Shown: positions 15,157 through 23,889 of the stretch, piece by piece
Layout: each line of letters starts with the position of its first letter
How positions within the stretch are numbered: position 1 is the stretch's first letter
Assembly (NCBI RefSeq): GCF_031845305.1
Contig: NZ_JAVREH010000003.1
Span: 124,001 to 188,000 of the forward strand
Reading direction: 5' to 3'
Length of the DNA: 64,000 nucleotides
Origin: Jatrophihabitans_A lederbergiae
GTDB taxonomy: Bacteria; Actinomycetota; Actinomycetes; Mycobacteriales; Jatrophihabitantaceae
Program-made: the position numbers and the translations under genes
Notes under the pieces: model-generated
Told to the model about the DNA's origin: nothing
The model's database searches: none
What the model saw: the letters and a program-made list of their open reading frames with translations, nothing else

Positions 15157-17745
15157 GTGACAACTGCCCCCGACCGTCCCACGGTTGACGGCTTGGAAGC
15201 CAAGTGGGACCAAGTCTGGCAACGCGACGAGACCTACCGATTCGACCGGACGAAGAGCAGGGCTGAGGTCTACTCGATCGACACCCCCCCGCCGACCGTC
15301 AGCGGTGAGCTGCACCTGGGCACCGTGTTCGGCTACGTGCAGGTCGACGCCATCGCGCGCTTCCGGCGAATGCGCGGCCGCGCGGTCTTCTATCCGATCG
15401 GCTGGGACGACAACGGCCTGCCGACCGAGCGCCGGGTGCAGAACCTCTATGGAGTGCGGTGCAATCCCGCCCTGGACTATGACCCCGACCTGAAGATCGA
15501 GGCCGATCCGAACCGCAAGGGCAGGGCGCCGCAGCGCGACGTCTCGCGTCCGAACTTCCTGGAGCTGTGCCACCAACAGACCGAGCTTGACGAGAAGGTC
15601 TTCGAGCAGGTGTTCCGCGACGTCGGCCTGTCCGTCGACTGGAACCTCGCCTACGCCACCATCGATGACCGCTGCCGGCGGATCGCCCAGCGTGCCTTTC
15701 TGCAGAACGTCGCCAAGCAGGACGCCTACATCGCCGAGGCCCCCACGCTCTGGGACGTCGACTTCCAGACCGCCGTCGCGCAGGCCGAAGTCGAGGACCG
15801 TCCGGTCAAGAGCTCCTACGTCCGGCTGCTCTTCCAACGCCCGGACGGCAGCACCGTCGAGATCGACACCACCCGTCCGGAACTGCTGCCCGGCTGCGTG
15901 GCCGTCGTGGTCAGTCCGGACGACCCCCGGTACGCCGACCTGATCGGCACCGAGCTGACGACGCCGCTGTTCAACGTTGCCGTTCCGGTGCTGGCCCATC
16001 GGCTGGCCGACGCCAGCAAGGGCACCGGCATGGCCATGGTGTGCACCTTCGGCGACAACACCGACGTCATCTGGTGGCGCGAGCTGCGGCTGCCGCTGCG
16101 CTCGATCATCAACCGGGACGGCCGGCTGCGACGGGCGGTTCCGGAGTGGCTCTCGTCCGGCGCTGGAAGCTTCAGCAGTGCCGAGGAGCTGTGGGCCGAC
16201 TTCGCGGGCAAGACCGCGGCCCAGGCCCGCGCCCGGATCGTTGAGCTGCTGACCGATGCGTCGCTGGTCGCCGGTGAGCCGCGGCCCATCGAGCACGACG
16301 TCAAGTTCTACGAGAAGGGCGACCGGCCGCTCGAGATCGTCACCAGCCGCCAGTGGTACATCCGCAACGGCGCGCTGGACACCGAGCTCCGCAACCGGCT
16401 GCTGCGTGGCGCCGCCGAGCTCAACTGGTACCCCGAGTTCATGCAGACCCGGCTGGAGCACTGGATCGCCGGGCTCAACACCGACTGGCTGGTGAGCCGG
16501 CAGCGCTTCTTCGGCGTGCCGCTGCCGCTCTGGTACCCGATCGACGCCGACGGGGTGCCGATCTGGAGCGAGCCGATCGTCCCCGAGGTCGAGCGGCTGC
16601 CGATCGACCCGCAGGTCGACGTGCCCATCGGTTTCGACGCGTCCCAGCGCGGACTCCCTGGCGGATTCACCGGTGACCCCGACGTCATGGACACCTGGGC
16701 CACCTCGTCCCTCAGCCCGCAGATCGTCTGTGGGTGGACCGAGGACGACGACCTGTTCAGCCGCACCTTTCCGATGGACCTGCGCCCGCAGGGACCCGAG
16801 ATCATCCGGACCTGGACGTTCTCCACCATGCTGCGCGGCATCCTGCAGCACGACTGCCTGCCCTGGGCGAATGTCAGCATCAATGGCTGGATCCTGGACC
16901 CGGACCGCAAGAAGATGTCCAAGTCCAAGGGCAACGTCGAGACTCCGGCCAGCCTGGTGGCGGACTTCGGTGCCGACGGCGTCCGCTACTGGGCCTGTCG
17001 CGCGGGTCAGGGCGTCGACACCGCCGTCGACCGCGGCCAGATGCGGGTCGGCCGCCGGCTCGCCGTGAAGCTGCTCAACGTGTCGAAGTTCGTCCTCGGT
17101 CTGGTGTCGGAAGACCTGCAGGGTGGCGCGGTCACCGAGCCGGTCGACCTCGCCATGCTGCGCCAGCTGGCCAACGTGGCCGACCGGGCCACGGCCTCGT
17201 TCGACCGCTACGACTACCGGCAGGCGCTCGACATCACCGAGGAATTCTTCTGGCGCTTCTGCGACGACTACGTCGAGCTGGTGAAGTCCCGGTCCTACGG
17301 CAGCGACGATGGTGCCCGCTCGGCGCAGGCGGCGTTGGCCGCGGCGCTCTCGGTGCTGCAGCGGCTGCTGGCCCCGATGCTTCCGTTCGTCGCCGAAGAG
17401 GTGTGGTCGTGGTGGCAAGAGGGTTCGGTGCACCGCGCCGAGTGGCCCACCGCCGACTCGCTCACCCCGCAACTGGCCGGCCTGGACGAGAGCGTGACGG
17501 CGGCCTTCGACACCGCGGCGACGATATTGCGCCATGTTCGCAAGGCAAAGACGGACGCCAAGAAGGGCATGCGCTGGCCGGTTCGGCTGCTGCGCGTGCA
17601 GGACAGCGCTGACGTGCTGGCCGTCCTTCGGCGCACCCTGGTCGACGTCCAGGCTGCCGGTACGGTCGCCGAGGTCGAACTGGTCGAGGCGGCAGAGCAG
17701 TCGGTGACCATCACGTTGGCCGACGAGATGCCCGAACAGGCTTAG
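15157..17745 (+). CDS. valS: Valine--tRNA ligase (archaeal/rickettsial-type)
   Basis: An 862-residue class I synthetase charging tRNA-Val. The N-terminal catalytic segment reads IDTPPPTVSGELHLGTVFGY...VFYPIGWDDNGLPTERRVQN. The DDNGLPTER form marks the archaeal/rickettsial-type ValS, unlike the HAGIATQ form I recall for M. tuberculosis. The KMSKS loop is intact (DRKKMSKSKGN). The editing domain contains DTTRPELLPGC. The HIGH motif is HLGT, with Thr in place of the second His. The C-terminal anticodon-binding helices and a short tail are present. Start GTG 15157, leaderless. It lies between a strong hairpin and the convergent ctaG, so it is monocistronic. Confidence 0.93.
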   Translation: MTTAPDRPTVDGLEAKWDQVWQRDETYRFDRTKSRAEVYSIDTPPPTVSGELHLGTVFGYVQVDAIARFRRMRGRAVFYPIGWDDNGLPTERRVQNLYGVRCNPALDYDPDLKIEADPNRKGRAPQRDVSRPNFLELCHQQTELDEKVFEQVFRDVGLSVDWNLAYATIDDRCRRIAQRAFLQNVAKQDAYIAEAPTLWDVDFQTAVAQAEVEDRPVKSSYVRLLFQRPDGSTVEIDTTRPELLPGCVAVVVSPDDPRYADLIGTELTTPLFNVAVPVLAHRLADASKGTGMAMVCTFGDNTDVIWWRELRLPLRSIINRDGRLRRAVPEWLSSGAGSFSSAEELWADFAGKTAAQARARIVELLTDASLVAGEPRPIEHDVKFYEKGDRPLEIVTSRQWYIRNGALDTELRNRLLRGAAELNWYPEFMQTRLEHWIAGLNTDWLVSRQRFFGVPLPLWYPIDADGVPIWSEPIVPEVERLPIDPQVDVPIGFDASQRGLPGGFTGDPDVMDTWATSSLSPQIVCGWTEDDDLFSRTFPMDLRPQGPEIIRTWTFSTMLRGILQHDCLPWANVSINGWILDPDRKKMSKSKGNVETPASLVADFGADGVRYWACRAGQGVDTAVDRGQMRVGRRLAVKLLNVSKFVLGLVSEDLQGGAVTEPVDLAMLRQLANVADRATASFDRYDYRQALDITEEFFWRFCDDYVELVKSRSYGSDDGARSAQAALAAALSVLQRLLAPMLPFVAEEVWSWWQEGSVHRAEWPTADSLTPQLAGLDESVTAAFDTAATILRHVRKAKTDAKKGMRWPVRLLRVQDSADVLAVLRRTLVDVQAAGTVAEVELVEAAEQSVTITLADEMPEQA

Positions 17746-17757
17746 CGAACTCCCCGC

Positions 17758-18765
17758 TCAGCGCAGCCGGTCGCGCAGCTGAGGATCACACACGAACCAG
17801 GGCTGTTCGGCCTCGGCCACCGCACTGAGCTCGCCAGCCGCGCGATGCTGGGCGAGTGCAGCCTCGGCGGCATCGAGCTCACGGTCCGCCGCACGGGCCT
17901 CTCGGGCATCGGCGCGCAGCCACCGCCCGAACACCAGCGCCAGGAACGGCAGGTCGAGCAGCTCGGCGACGCACCACAGCACAGCACCTCCCAGTTGCTG
18001 GTCATGCAGCCACGGCGGCGCGAATGCGGAGCTGGAGCGGTGGTCGAAGAAGCCCGACACCGGCTTGGTCGACAGCCGCAGCACGATGCCCGGGACCGCG
18101 TCGAGCAGCAGCTCCACGAAGCCGACCGCGACGGCGGCACCCACCGCGATGGAGCTGGCGCGGTCATTGACCGACACCAGCGGCAGCACGATCAGCGCTC
18201 CGAACAGCACCAGCGCGAGCTGGACCAGCCAGTTGACTCCGGCATGTTCTGTCACCCAGCCGGGCACCGGGCCGAACAGCGCCGCCACGCACAGCACCGG
18301 CACCAGCGCCGGGCCGACCAGGGGGGAGGTGAAGACAGAGCCCAGCCGCGACTCGATCAGCCGTGCCACCAGGCCGGCGCCGGGTGCCTGCCGGGAGAGT
18401 TCCACCGGCTGTCCGCACATCAGCGGGAACGGCACGATCAACAGCAGCGCCAGGCACTGGCTCACCCACACCCAGTACACCGTCCGCCCGTAGACCGCCG
18501 CGGGGCCGCAACTCACCAGCAACAGCAGGACCAGACCGGTGACGAAGGAGGCGGTCCGCAGCCGGGGCCAGCCGCTCTCAGCGCTGGCCGCTGTCTGGTT
18601 CACGGCTGTCCGGTCGGCGGCTGTCCGGTTGCCGCCGCGTACCAGGCGCAGGTACCAGGCCAGGGCAGCCACCGCGAGGATGATCGCCACCGGCTGGACG
18701 GTCCAGGTGGTCAGCATCTTCGACGTCGAGGGCGCGCCAGCGGAAAGAGCGGATACAGCAGCCAC
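17758..18765 (-). CDS. Cytochrome c oxidase assembly factor, CtaG (caa3) family
   Basis: A 335-residue polytopic membrane protein with about eight hydrophobic segments. The VYWVWVSQCLALLLIVPFPLMCGQPVELSRQAPG region and the final segment with FDHRSSSAFAPPWLHDQQLGGAVLWCVAELLDLPFLALVF match the actinobacterial caa3_CtaG family, which helps load copper into cytochrome oxidase. A Thr/Ala-rich loop (NRTAADRTAVNQTAASAES) after the first helix is encoded by a small tandem duplication. Its C-terminal tail is soluble and Ala/Glu-rich. Start GTG 18765 has a GACAAT hexamer 6 nt upstream. It fits with ctaJ about 10 kb away as part of aa3 oxidase biogenesis. Confidence 0.8.
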   Translation of the reverse strand: MAAVSALSAGAPSTSKMLTTWTVQPVAIILAVAALAWYLRLVRGGNRTAADRTAVNQTAASAESGWPRLRTASFVTGLVLLLLVSCGPAAVYGRTVYWVWVSQCLALLLIVPFPLMCGQPVELSRQAPGAGLVARLIESRLGSVFTSPLVGPALVPVLCVAALFGPVPGWVTEHAGVNWLVQLALVLFGALIVLPLVSVNDRASSIAVGAAVAVGFVELLLDAVPGIVLRLSTKPVSGFFDHRSSSAFAPPWLHDQQLGGAVLWCVAELLDLPFLALVFGRWLRADAREARAADRELDAAEAALAQHRAAGELSAVAEAEQPWFVCDPQLRDRLR

Positions 18766-18777
18766 CCGGCCATTGTC
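18766..18777 (-). promoter_or_regulatory. Candidate -10 element for the ctaG-like gene
   Basis: Minus-strand GACAAT (18777-18772) is followed by 6 nt and the GTG start; no SD is present. Confidence 0.4.
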
Positions 18778-18807
18778 CGCCTCCGGTTAGCTGGCACTCT
18801 TAGTGGC

Positions 18808-19259
<452 letters not shown>

Positions 19260-19269
<10 letters not shown>

Positions 19270-19316
19270 CCGGCGGGCGTCCAGCTAACCGGCGGGTGTC
19301 CAGCTAACCGGCGGGT
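19260..19316. repeat. Three 19-bp tandem repeats at the rpiB 3' end
   Basis: GTCCAGCTAACCGGCGGGY occurs at 19260-19278, 19279-19297 and 19298-19316, differing only at the last base. The first copy supplies the rpiB stop codon, and the third supplies the stop codon of the convergent gene (TAG on the minus strand at 19306-19304). Confidence 0.95.
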
Positions 19317-19714
19317 GGCTGCCACTGCCGCCGGATGACCACGACGTCCCGCTCAGCGGCGGCCACATCTTCGGGCCGTGGCCGGGCCACATCCCGGGCG
19401 CGCAGCGCCCCCTGCACCCCGACCTGGGACGGCGTATTGCCCGCGAGGTCGCGCCAGCCATGCTCGGAGTCGCGGCCGTGCGGCCGCCCCGCGTGATTCG
19501 AGTTGGCCTTGCTCCGGCCGCGCTGCTGGCCCTGGCCCGCTCCGCCGTGCTGGCGAGTGAGGGTCTTGCTCGTCTCCGCCGTCTCGCTTCTCTCCGAGGC
19601 TTCACCGGTTTGAGGGGTTTCGTCGGTTTCCACCGGACCGGCGGCAGCGGGCGGTCCGGCCTGCCGTTGACCGCGACGCCGGCCCCGCGCGCCGGCATTT
19701 TCCGCTGCGCTCAT
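19304..19714 (-). CDS. Small hypothetical protein with a disordered N-terminus
   Basis: About 136 residues. The first two thirds are Arg/Gly/Glu/Thr-rich low-complexity sequence (ENAGARGRRRGQRQ...SETAETSKT). The C-terminal 50 residues (GWRDLAGNTPSQVGVQGALRARDVARPRPEDVAAAERDVVVIRRQW) look like a folded, conserved segment. I chose ATG 19714 over an ATG 14 codons upstream because the extra residues look noncoding; neither start has a good SD. It converges with rpiB, and its stop lies in the 19-bp repeats. I do not recognise the family. Confidence 0.55.
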   Translation of the reverse strand: MSAAENAGARGRRRGQRQAGPPAAAGPVETDETPQTGEASERSETAETSKTLTRQHGGAGQGQQRGRSKANSNHAGRPHGRDSEHGWRDLAGNTPSQVGVQGALRARDVARPRPEDVAAAERDVVVIRRQWQPPAG

Positions 19715-19855
19715 CCGGTTATCTTCGCAGCCCGGAGAGGGGTTTTGCACCACCATGATTCCGGCCGGGTCAGCGAGCAGTCTGCGCCGCTGGCGCTGAC
19801 GGCCGCACTTTGCCCTTCCGGGGATGGAACGAGCGTGATGTGGCGGTAGATGCCC

Positions 19856-20890
19856 TCACCGCGGCAGCTGCGAGGTGGATCGGCGCAGCAGTTCGCGCAG
19901 CCGCGCCAGCTGTCGATCGTGCCACAGCTGCCGGGTCTGGGCGAGGTGGCTGAGCCGGACCAGCGAGCGCACCAGGGCCGTCAGCCGGTGCGGCCAGCGG
20001 GCCAGGTCCACCGCGGGCAGCAGTCGGCATGGCAACGGCGATGGCGTGCCGTCCGCCCCCGCGGCCCAGCCGCGCCCCGGACGGGCGTACGGCCCGGTGG
20101 CCCGCCGGGGAAAGCGATGGGCGATGGCGAGCGTCAGCACGGCGATCAGGCCACCGGCCAGCACGTCGAGCAGGTAGTGGTTCGCGGTCACCAGCACCAC
20201 CGTCGCGGTAATCAGTGGATAGCACAGCCAGGCCCACCGGGGCGAGATCGACCGGCGGGCGCCGGGCAGCCTGATCGGACCTGCCAGCCGGTAGGCGACC
20301 AGCGCCGTCCAGACCGCCCAGGCCAGGTGCAGCGAGGGAAAGGCGCCGTACTGGTCAGCTGTCACCGGGCCGCCGTGCGAGGTGCCGAACCCGGCATTGG
20401 CGACCGCATCGATGAACCCGCCGCCGGGCAGGAAACGGGGCGGGGCGGCCGGATAGCAGAGAAAGATCGCCAGGCCGAAGACGTTGGTCAGTACCAGCGC
20501 GTTGCGGACCCGACGATAACTGGCAGGCCGCCGCCACCAGCACCAGACCAGCACGCTGAGCGTCACCGAGACGTGCGCGAACTGGTACCAGTAGCTGGCC
20601 AGCAGGGACACGTCGGCGTGCCGGACCGCCCAGCCGTTGAGCACCCGCTCCATGTCGACGTGCAGCCGGCTCTCCACGTCGAGCAGGAACTGGCCATGTC
20701 GCAGGGCGGCCTGCTGGCGAACCTCGGCATGGGTCCGCACGAGGTCGTACGCGCGCAGCAGGAGCAGCACCACGACGATCTCGCCGATCACTCGCGGTCG
20801 CCGTACCACCGGCATCGGTGCAGGCGCGACAACGGCGGCGGGCCGGGTGGCCACGGCGCCGGTGCGCCCGCTCAGGTCCTCTTGGAACAT
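19856..20890 (-). CDS. PAP2-superfamily membrane enzyme (inositolphosphotransferase-like)
   Basis: A 344-residue membrane protein with about six hydrophobic segments. The PAP2 catalytic motifs are recognisable: PPRFLPGGG for the first block, AFPSLHLAWAVW with the catalytic His, and NHYLLDVLAGG for the third. The PSLH form is seen in the AUR1/inositolphosphotransferase-like branch, which moves lipid-linked phosphoryl groups, so a lipid head-group transfer or phosphatase role is plausible. An N-terminal Pro/Ala/Val-rich stretch precedes the first helix and the start is uncertain. The C-terminal 80 residues are Arg/Leu-rich and cytoplasmic. The 296-nt gap upstream (20891-21186) holds no gene that I can support. 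Confidence 0.75.
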   Translation of the reverse strand: MFQEDLSGRTGAVATRPAAVVAPAPMPVVRRPRVIGEIVVVLLLLRAYDLVRTHAEVRQQAALRHGQFLLDVESRLHVDMERVLNGWAVRHADVSLLASYWYQFAHVSVTLSVLVWCWWRRPASYRRVRNALVLTNVFGLAIFLCYPAAPPRFLPGGGFIDAVANAGFGTSHGGPVTADQYGAFPSLHLAWAVWTALVAYRLAGPIRLPGARRSISPRWAWLCYPLITATVVLVTANHYLLDVLAGGLIAVLTLAIAHRFPRRATGPYARPGRGWAAGADGTPSPLPCRLLPAVDLARWPHRLTALVRSLVRLSHLAQTRQLWHDRQLARLRELLRRSTSQLPR

Positions 20891-21186
20891 TGTCTGGATC
20901 GCTCTCGTAGTCGAGGGCGGTCCCCTCCCGATCCGGTGTTCGCCTCGCGACCGAGCTCGGCCGCAAGGTTCCAGCTGCGTGGCCAGGTCGGCCAGCGACC
21001 CCTGATCCCGTCGATTCTCTCAGGTCGTCGGCCCCGGCGCAGTACCCGCCACACCGAACTCTTACCGCTGGTTCTTACCTGCTGGCCGAACCGCGGTGGC
21101 CCGTCAAAGCCTGAGCGCGCGCTCCACCCGGGCCGGATCGGCGGCTGGCACATCGGCTGCGTGGGACCCGGCTGCTCGAGCGCGGA

Positions 21187-21846
21187 CTAGCTGGCGGGCC
21201 GGGGCAGCACGTCGTCCACGATCACGTTGACGGTGACCGTCTGCAGGCCGATCTTCTGCTGGAGTTCGGCCATCACCCGGCGCTGCACCTCATGCGCCAT
21301 CTGGTGCGCGGGGTCGCCGTAGGTCACGGCCACGGCGAGTTCGACCACGGCGGTGCGGCCCAGCACCCCGACCGCGGCGTACGGGTGCCGGTGCCGGTGG
21401 GTCGCCTTGGCGACCAGCGCGGCGATTCGCGAGTCGGTCGTACGGCCCAGCGCGACGCGGACTCCGGGGACCAGCGCGGCGGTTTCACGGGCGACCGCCG
21501 CGACGACTCTGGCCGCGATCCGGATGGAACCGCCCTCGGTGAGCTGCAGGGTGTACCAGACGTCCTGCACCAGCTTGTCGACCTGCTTCATCACGGAGTT
21601 CTTCAGGCGCGCCGGCGTGTGCACCGGCGCGCGGGCGTACTCGTGCACCGGCGCCCAGAGCTGGCGGAACTCCGCCAGCGCGGCTCCGCAGTGCGGGCAC
21701 TGCTGCTGGTGGGCGGTGAGCTGGTCACCCTGCCCGTCAGCCACCTGCTCCAGCAGTTCGTCGACGGAGGCTCCGCAGGCCAGTTCGCGCGACCCACGAC
21801 GGAGCAGATCGCGGAGCGCGCCGGAGCCCGCTGTCGGGTCACTCAT
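21187..21846 (-). CDS. Zinc-finger/Asp23-Gls24 fusion, likely anti-sigma or co-regulator of the adjacent ECF sigma factor
   Basis: A 219-residue soluble protein with two parts. Residues 20-60 hold an anti-sigma-type zinc motif, H46-x3-C50-x2-C53 (HQQQCPHC), preceded by a helix. Residues from about 95 onward form an Asp23/Gls24 domain: IRIAARVVAAVARETAALVPGVRVALG...VELAVAVTYGDPAHQMAHEVQRRVMAELQQKIGLQTVTVNVIVDDV. It starts 10 nt after the sigma gene, with GGAGGTGA overlapping the sigma stop, so the two are coupled. Lacking a membrane helix, it differs from usual ZAS anti-sigma factors. The regulatory role is inferred from position and the zinc motif. Confidence 0.78.
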   Translation of the reverse strand: MSDPTAGSGALRDLLRRGSRELACGASVDELLEQVADGQGDQLTAHQQQCPHCGAALAEFRQLWAPVHEYARAPVHTPARLKNSVMKQVDKLVQDVWYTLQLTEGGSIRIAARVVAAVARETAALVPGVRVALGRTTDSRIAALVAKATHRHRHPYAAVGVLGRTAVVELAVAVTYGDPAHQMAHEVQRRVMAELQQKIGLQTVTVNVIVDDVLPRPAS

Positions 21847-21856
21847 GATCGGCTGC

Positions 21857-22399
21857 TCACCTCCACTCCGCTAGAGCTGTTCCCAGTGTGCGCCGCGCGC
21901 GGAAGAGATGGCTGCGCACGGCCGCGACGCTGGAGCCGGTGATCGCGGCGACCTCGGCGTACGGCAGGCCCTCCAGGTGGTGCAGCACCACCACTATTCG
22001 CTGGGGCGGCGGAAGCGCCTGCACCGCGTTGCTCACCGCGTCCGTGGTCAGGTCGCGCTCCAGAGTCCGGGCCGGCTCGTTGGACTCGTCCGGCTGGTCG
22101 GCAAGCAGGTCCAGGGAGTCCGGGCGGCGATCGCGTTGGATTCGATTCAGCGCTCGGCGGGTGACGATGCGGTACAGCCACGTCGAGTAGGCGGACTCGC
22201 CCCGGAACCGCGGCAACTGCTGCCACGCGGCGACCAGCGCCTCCTGAGCCACGTCCTCGGCGTCGTGATGGTCACCGACGATGCGCAGCGCGACCCGGTA
22301 GGCGAGCGGCGCGTGTCGGCTGACGAGCTCGGCGTAGGCGTCGAGGTAGCCCTCTTGCGCGCGCTGGACGAGGTAGTCGTCATCGACCTCGTGCTCCAA
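21857..22399 (-). CDS. ECF-type RNA polymerase sigma factor
   Basis: A sigma-70 family protein of about 180 residues. Sigma region 2 is visible as YLDAYAELVSRHAPLAYRVALRIVGDHHDAEDVAQEALVAAW. Region 4 is QALPPPQRIVVVLHHLEGLPYAEVAAITGSSVAAVRSHLFRARRTL. Regions 1 and 3 are absent, as in ECF factors. I chose TTG 22399 (AAGGGGA 4-5 nt upstream), which gives a typical ECF length; the frame stays open 89 codons further, but that part is Arg/Ser/Pro-rich with no homology. An ECF-type promoter (GGAAC-N18-GTT) lies 50 nt upstream, suggesting autoregulation. Confidence 0.85.
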   Translation of the reverse strand: MEHEVDDDYLVQRAQEGYLDAYAELVSRHAPLAYRVALRIVGDHHDAEDVAQEALVAAWQQLPRFRGESAYSTWLYRIVTRRALNRIQRDRRPDSLDLLADQPDESNEPARTLERDLTTDAVSNAVQALPPPQRIVVVLHHLEGLPYAEVAAITGSSVAAVRSHLFRARRTLGTALAEWR

Positions 22400-22448
22400 C
22401 GCGTCCCCTTCGTCGTGGGCGAGGTCGGCCCCCGCCGAGTGGCAGCGT

Positions 22449-22474
22449 AACTTGCGCCGCCGACGCTCCGTTCC
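22449..22474 (-). promoter_or_regulatory. Candidate ECF-type promoter for the sigma gene
   Basis: On the minus strand GGAAC (22474-22470) is followed by 18 nt and GTT (22451-22449). This fits the GGAA-N16-18-GTT pattern of SigE/SigR-type ECF factors. A transcript would begin near 22440, about 40 nt before the proposed TTG start. Confidence 0.5.
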
Positions 22475-22578
22475 CCCGCTCGGGCGCGGTGCCGACGAGC
22501 CGCGACCGGGTCGGAGCAAGGAACGGTCGAAAACTTCGGAAACTGGTGTGCGATCTTTTCCAACGGGCAGTGTCTTAC

Positions 22579-22598
22579 TGTGCAGAGGACCCTGCACA
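22579..22598. repeat. Inverted repeat in the sigma/Asp23 divergent region
   Basis: TGTGCAG (22579-22585) and CTGCACA (22592-22598) are perfect 7-bp arms with a 6-nt spacer. It lies 95 nt upstream of the first Asp23 gene and could be an operator or a small hairpin. Confidence 0.5.
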
Positions 22599-22692
22599 AC
22601 AACATGCACATCCTCACTGCCGGCGCTTCGGTGCGTGTTCGGCCGCCCGCCCGCCCGCCTCGGCACAGACGCAGTTCAGGAGATCACTCTCA

Positions 22693-23184
22693 ATGACTGA
22701 ATCCAGCACCACACTGAGCAAGAACCCACCCGGATCGAGTTCCGCGGTGTCGAGCTCCTCAGCGGGCTCCGCGGCACCTGACCGGCTGGCGACCGACGAG
22801 GGAAAGATCAGCGTCGCGCAAGGCGTGGTCCAGAAGATCGCCGGAATGGCCTGCCGTGAGATCAGCGGCGTGCACTCGATGGGAACCAGCCCCAACCGTG
22901 CATTCGGCGCCCTGCGTGAGCGCATCCCGGGCAGCTCGGGTCCCAATGTCGCCCAGGGCGTCGGCGTCGAGGTGGGTGAGACGCAGGCCGCGATCGATCT
23001 CGACATCGTGGTGGAGTACGGCGTGTCGATCGCTGATCTCGGCCGGAGCATCCAGCGCAACGTCAAGCAGTCGGTCGAGCGGATGACCGGACTCGAGGTG
23101 GTGGAGGTCAACATCAACGTCGACGACGTCTACCTACCCTCGGACGACGACCAGCAGCAGGAGACCCCGTCGCGCGTGTCATGA
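22693..23184 (+). CDS. Asp23/Gls24 family envelope stress protein
   Basis: A 163-residue protein. After a Ser-rich leader (about 35 residues) comes a complete Asp23 domain: GKISVAQGVVQKIAGMACREISGVHSM...AIDLDIVVEYGVSIADLGRSIQRNVKQSVERMTGLEVVEVNINVDDVYLP. AGGAG lies about 9 nt before ATG 22693. It heads an operon whose members overlap by ATGA. Asp23 of Staphylococcus is anchored at the membrane by AmaP; similar membrane partners occur later in this operon. Soluble, abundant scaffold-like role is expected from the family. Confidence 0.88.
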   Translation: MTESSTTLSKNPPGSSSAVSSSSAGSAAPDRLATDEGKISVAQGVVQKIAGMACREISGVHSMGTSPNRAFGALRERIPGSSGPNVAQGVGVEVGETQAAIDLDIVVEYGVSIADLGRSIQRNVKQSVERMTGLEVVEVNINVDDVYLPSDDDQQQETPSRVS

Positions 23185-23648
23185 GCAGCAACCCGGTAGC
23201 CGTGAGGGATGGGGCCGAAGTCGACATCGACAGCGTCGCCGCGGCGGTGCGGGCCTGCCCAGGGGTTGATGACCTCGCCGCCGGCAGGCTCGCCAGTGTC
23301 GCGACCTACCTGCCGGGTCGGCAGGTCGCCGGGCTGCGAGTCGAGCCGGACCGGGTCACCGTGCAGGTGCGCGGCAGGTGGAACGTGCCGGTCGCCGAGG
23401 TGGCGAGTGAGATCCGGGCCGCACTCGCGCCCCTGGTGGGTACCCGGGTCGTGGATGTCGCCCTCGCTGATGTCGCCGATCCCGCCGAGCCGGCGGCGCT
23501 CACCCCAAGCACCTCCATGCCGCCACAGCTTCCCACTGGTGGGAGTGTGGAGACATGGAGGAATCCGAACGCCGGCGTAAAGCCGAGCGTCGGGAGTTCG
23601 TCCGCAACCACCATCCCGACCGCGGCGGAGACCCCGACGAATTCATAG
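23181..23648 (+). CDS. Divergent Asp23-like protein with long tail
   Basis: A 155-residue protein starting with ATGA overlap to the preceding gene. Residues 10-95 (VDIDSVAAAVRACPGVDDLAAGRLASVATYLPGRQVAGLRVEPDRVTVQVRGRWNVPVAEVASEIRAALAPLVGTRVVDVALADV) follow the Asp23 beta-alpha-beta plan: a short first helix, a strand pair and the helix before a final VVDVAL strand. The last 55 residues are Pro/Ser/Thr-rich, and their DNA overlaps the next gene in another frame. That tail may be a by-product of the overlap. Confidence 0.68.
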   Translation: MSSNPVAVRDGAEVDIDSVAAAVRACPGVDDLAAGRLASVATYLPGRQVAGLRVEPDRVTVQVRGRWNVPVAEVASEIRAALAPLVGTRVVDVALADVADPAEPAALTPSTSMPPQLPTGGSVETWRNPNAGVKPSVGSSSATTIPTAAETPTNS

Positions 23649-23812
23649 TTGGCTTGCGCCGCTTCGACGCTCCATCCGCCCAGGCAGTGGGCGAGCCGCC
23701 ACCTCGGGTCTTCGTCGTGGCGACCCCGCGCTGGCCGGTAAGCCTGGTCAGCCGGGCCGTCCGAGGCATCACCAGGCGCCACCGGCTCAGGCAGCGGCGG
23801 CGGGTCCGGTAA
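23555..23812 (+). CDS. Mini J-domain-like protein with HPD motif
   Basis: An 85-residue basic protein: MEESERRRKAERREFVRNHHPDRGGDPDEFIVGLRRF and so on. HPD followed by RGGD is the signature loop of DnaJ J-domains, here with only the helices flanking it. It begins inside the tail of the previous Asp23-like gene (94-nt overlap, different frame), with GTGTGGAG as a weak SD just upstream. Codon use fits a real gene. The C-terminal half is Arg-rich. I recall similar small HPD proteins in actinobacterial Asp23 clusters; a chaperone-recruiting role is only an inference. Confidence 0.65.
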   Translation: MEESERRRKAERREFVRNHHPDRGGDPDEFIVGLRRFDAPSAQAVGEPPPRVFVVATPRWPVSLVSRAVRGITRRHRLRQRRRVR

Positions 23813-23889
23813 GCAGCCGCCTCGCTGTGCAGGTCCGTTGCCAGGCGGAAAATCGTGAACGTGGAACCACTTGCAGATTGTGAGATGAC

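Noticed and set aside
14962..17535. 857-codon open frame antisense to valS
   Set aside because: The plus strand encodes a complete ValS with synthetase motifs; the antisense frame is Gly/Arg/Val-rich without any family pattern.
20891..21186. Gene in the gap upstream of the PAP2 enzyme
   Set aside because: Frames there lack a start with an SD and show no homology. A minus-strand pair of GGTAAGA-like repeats near 21060-21085 is too weak to call a promoter.
22400..22666. 89-codon N-terminal extension of the ECF sigma factor
   Set aside because: The extension is Arg/Ser/Pro-rich and unlike ECF proteins, and it runs over the ECF-type promoter. A start at 22399 gives normal length.
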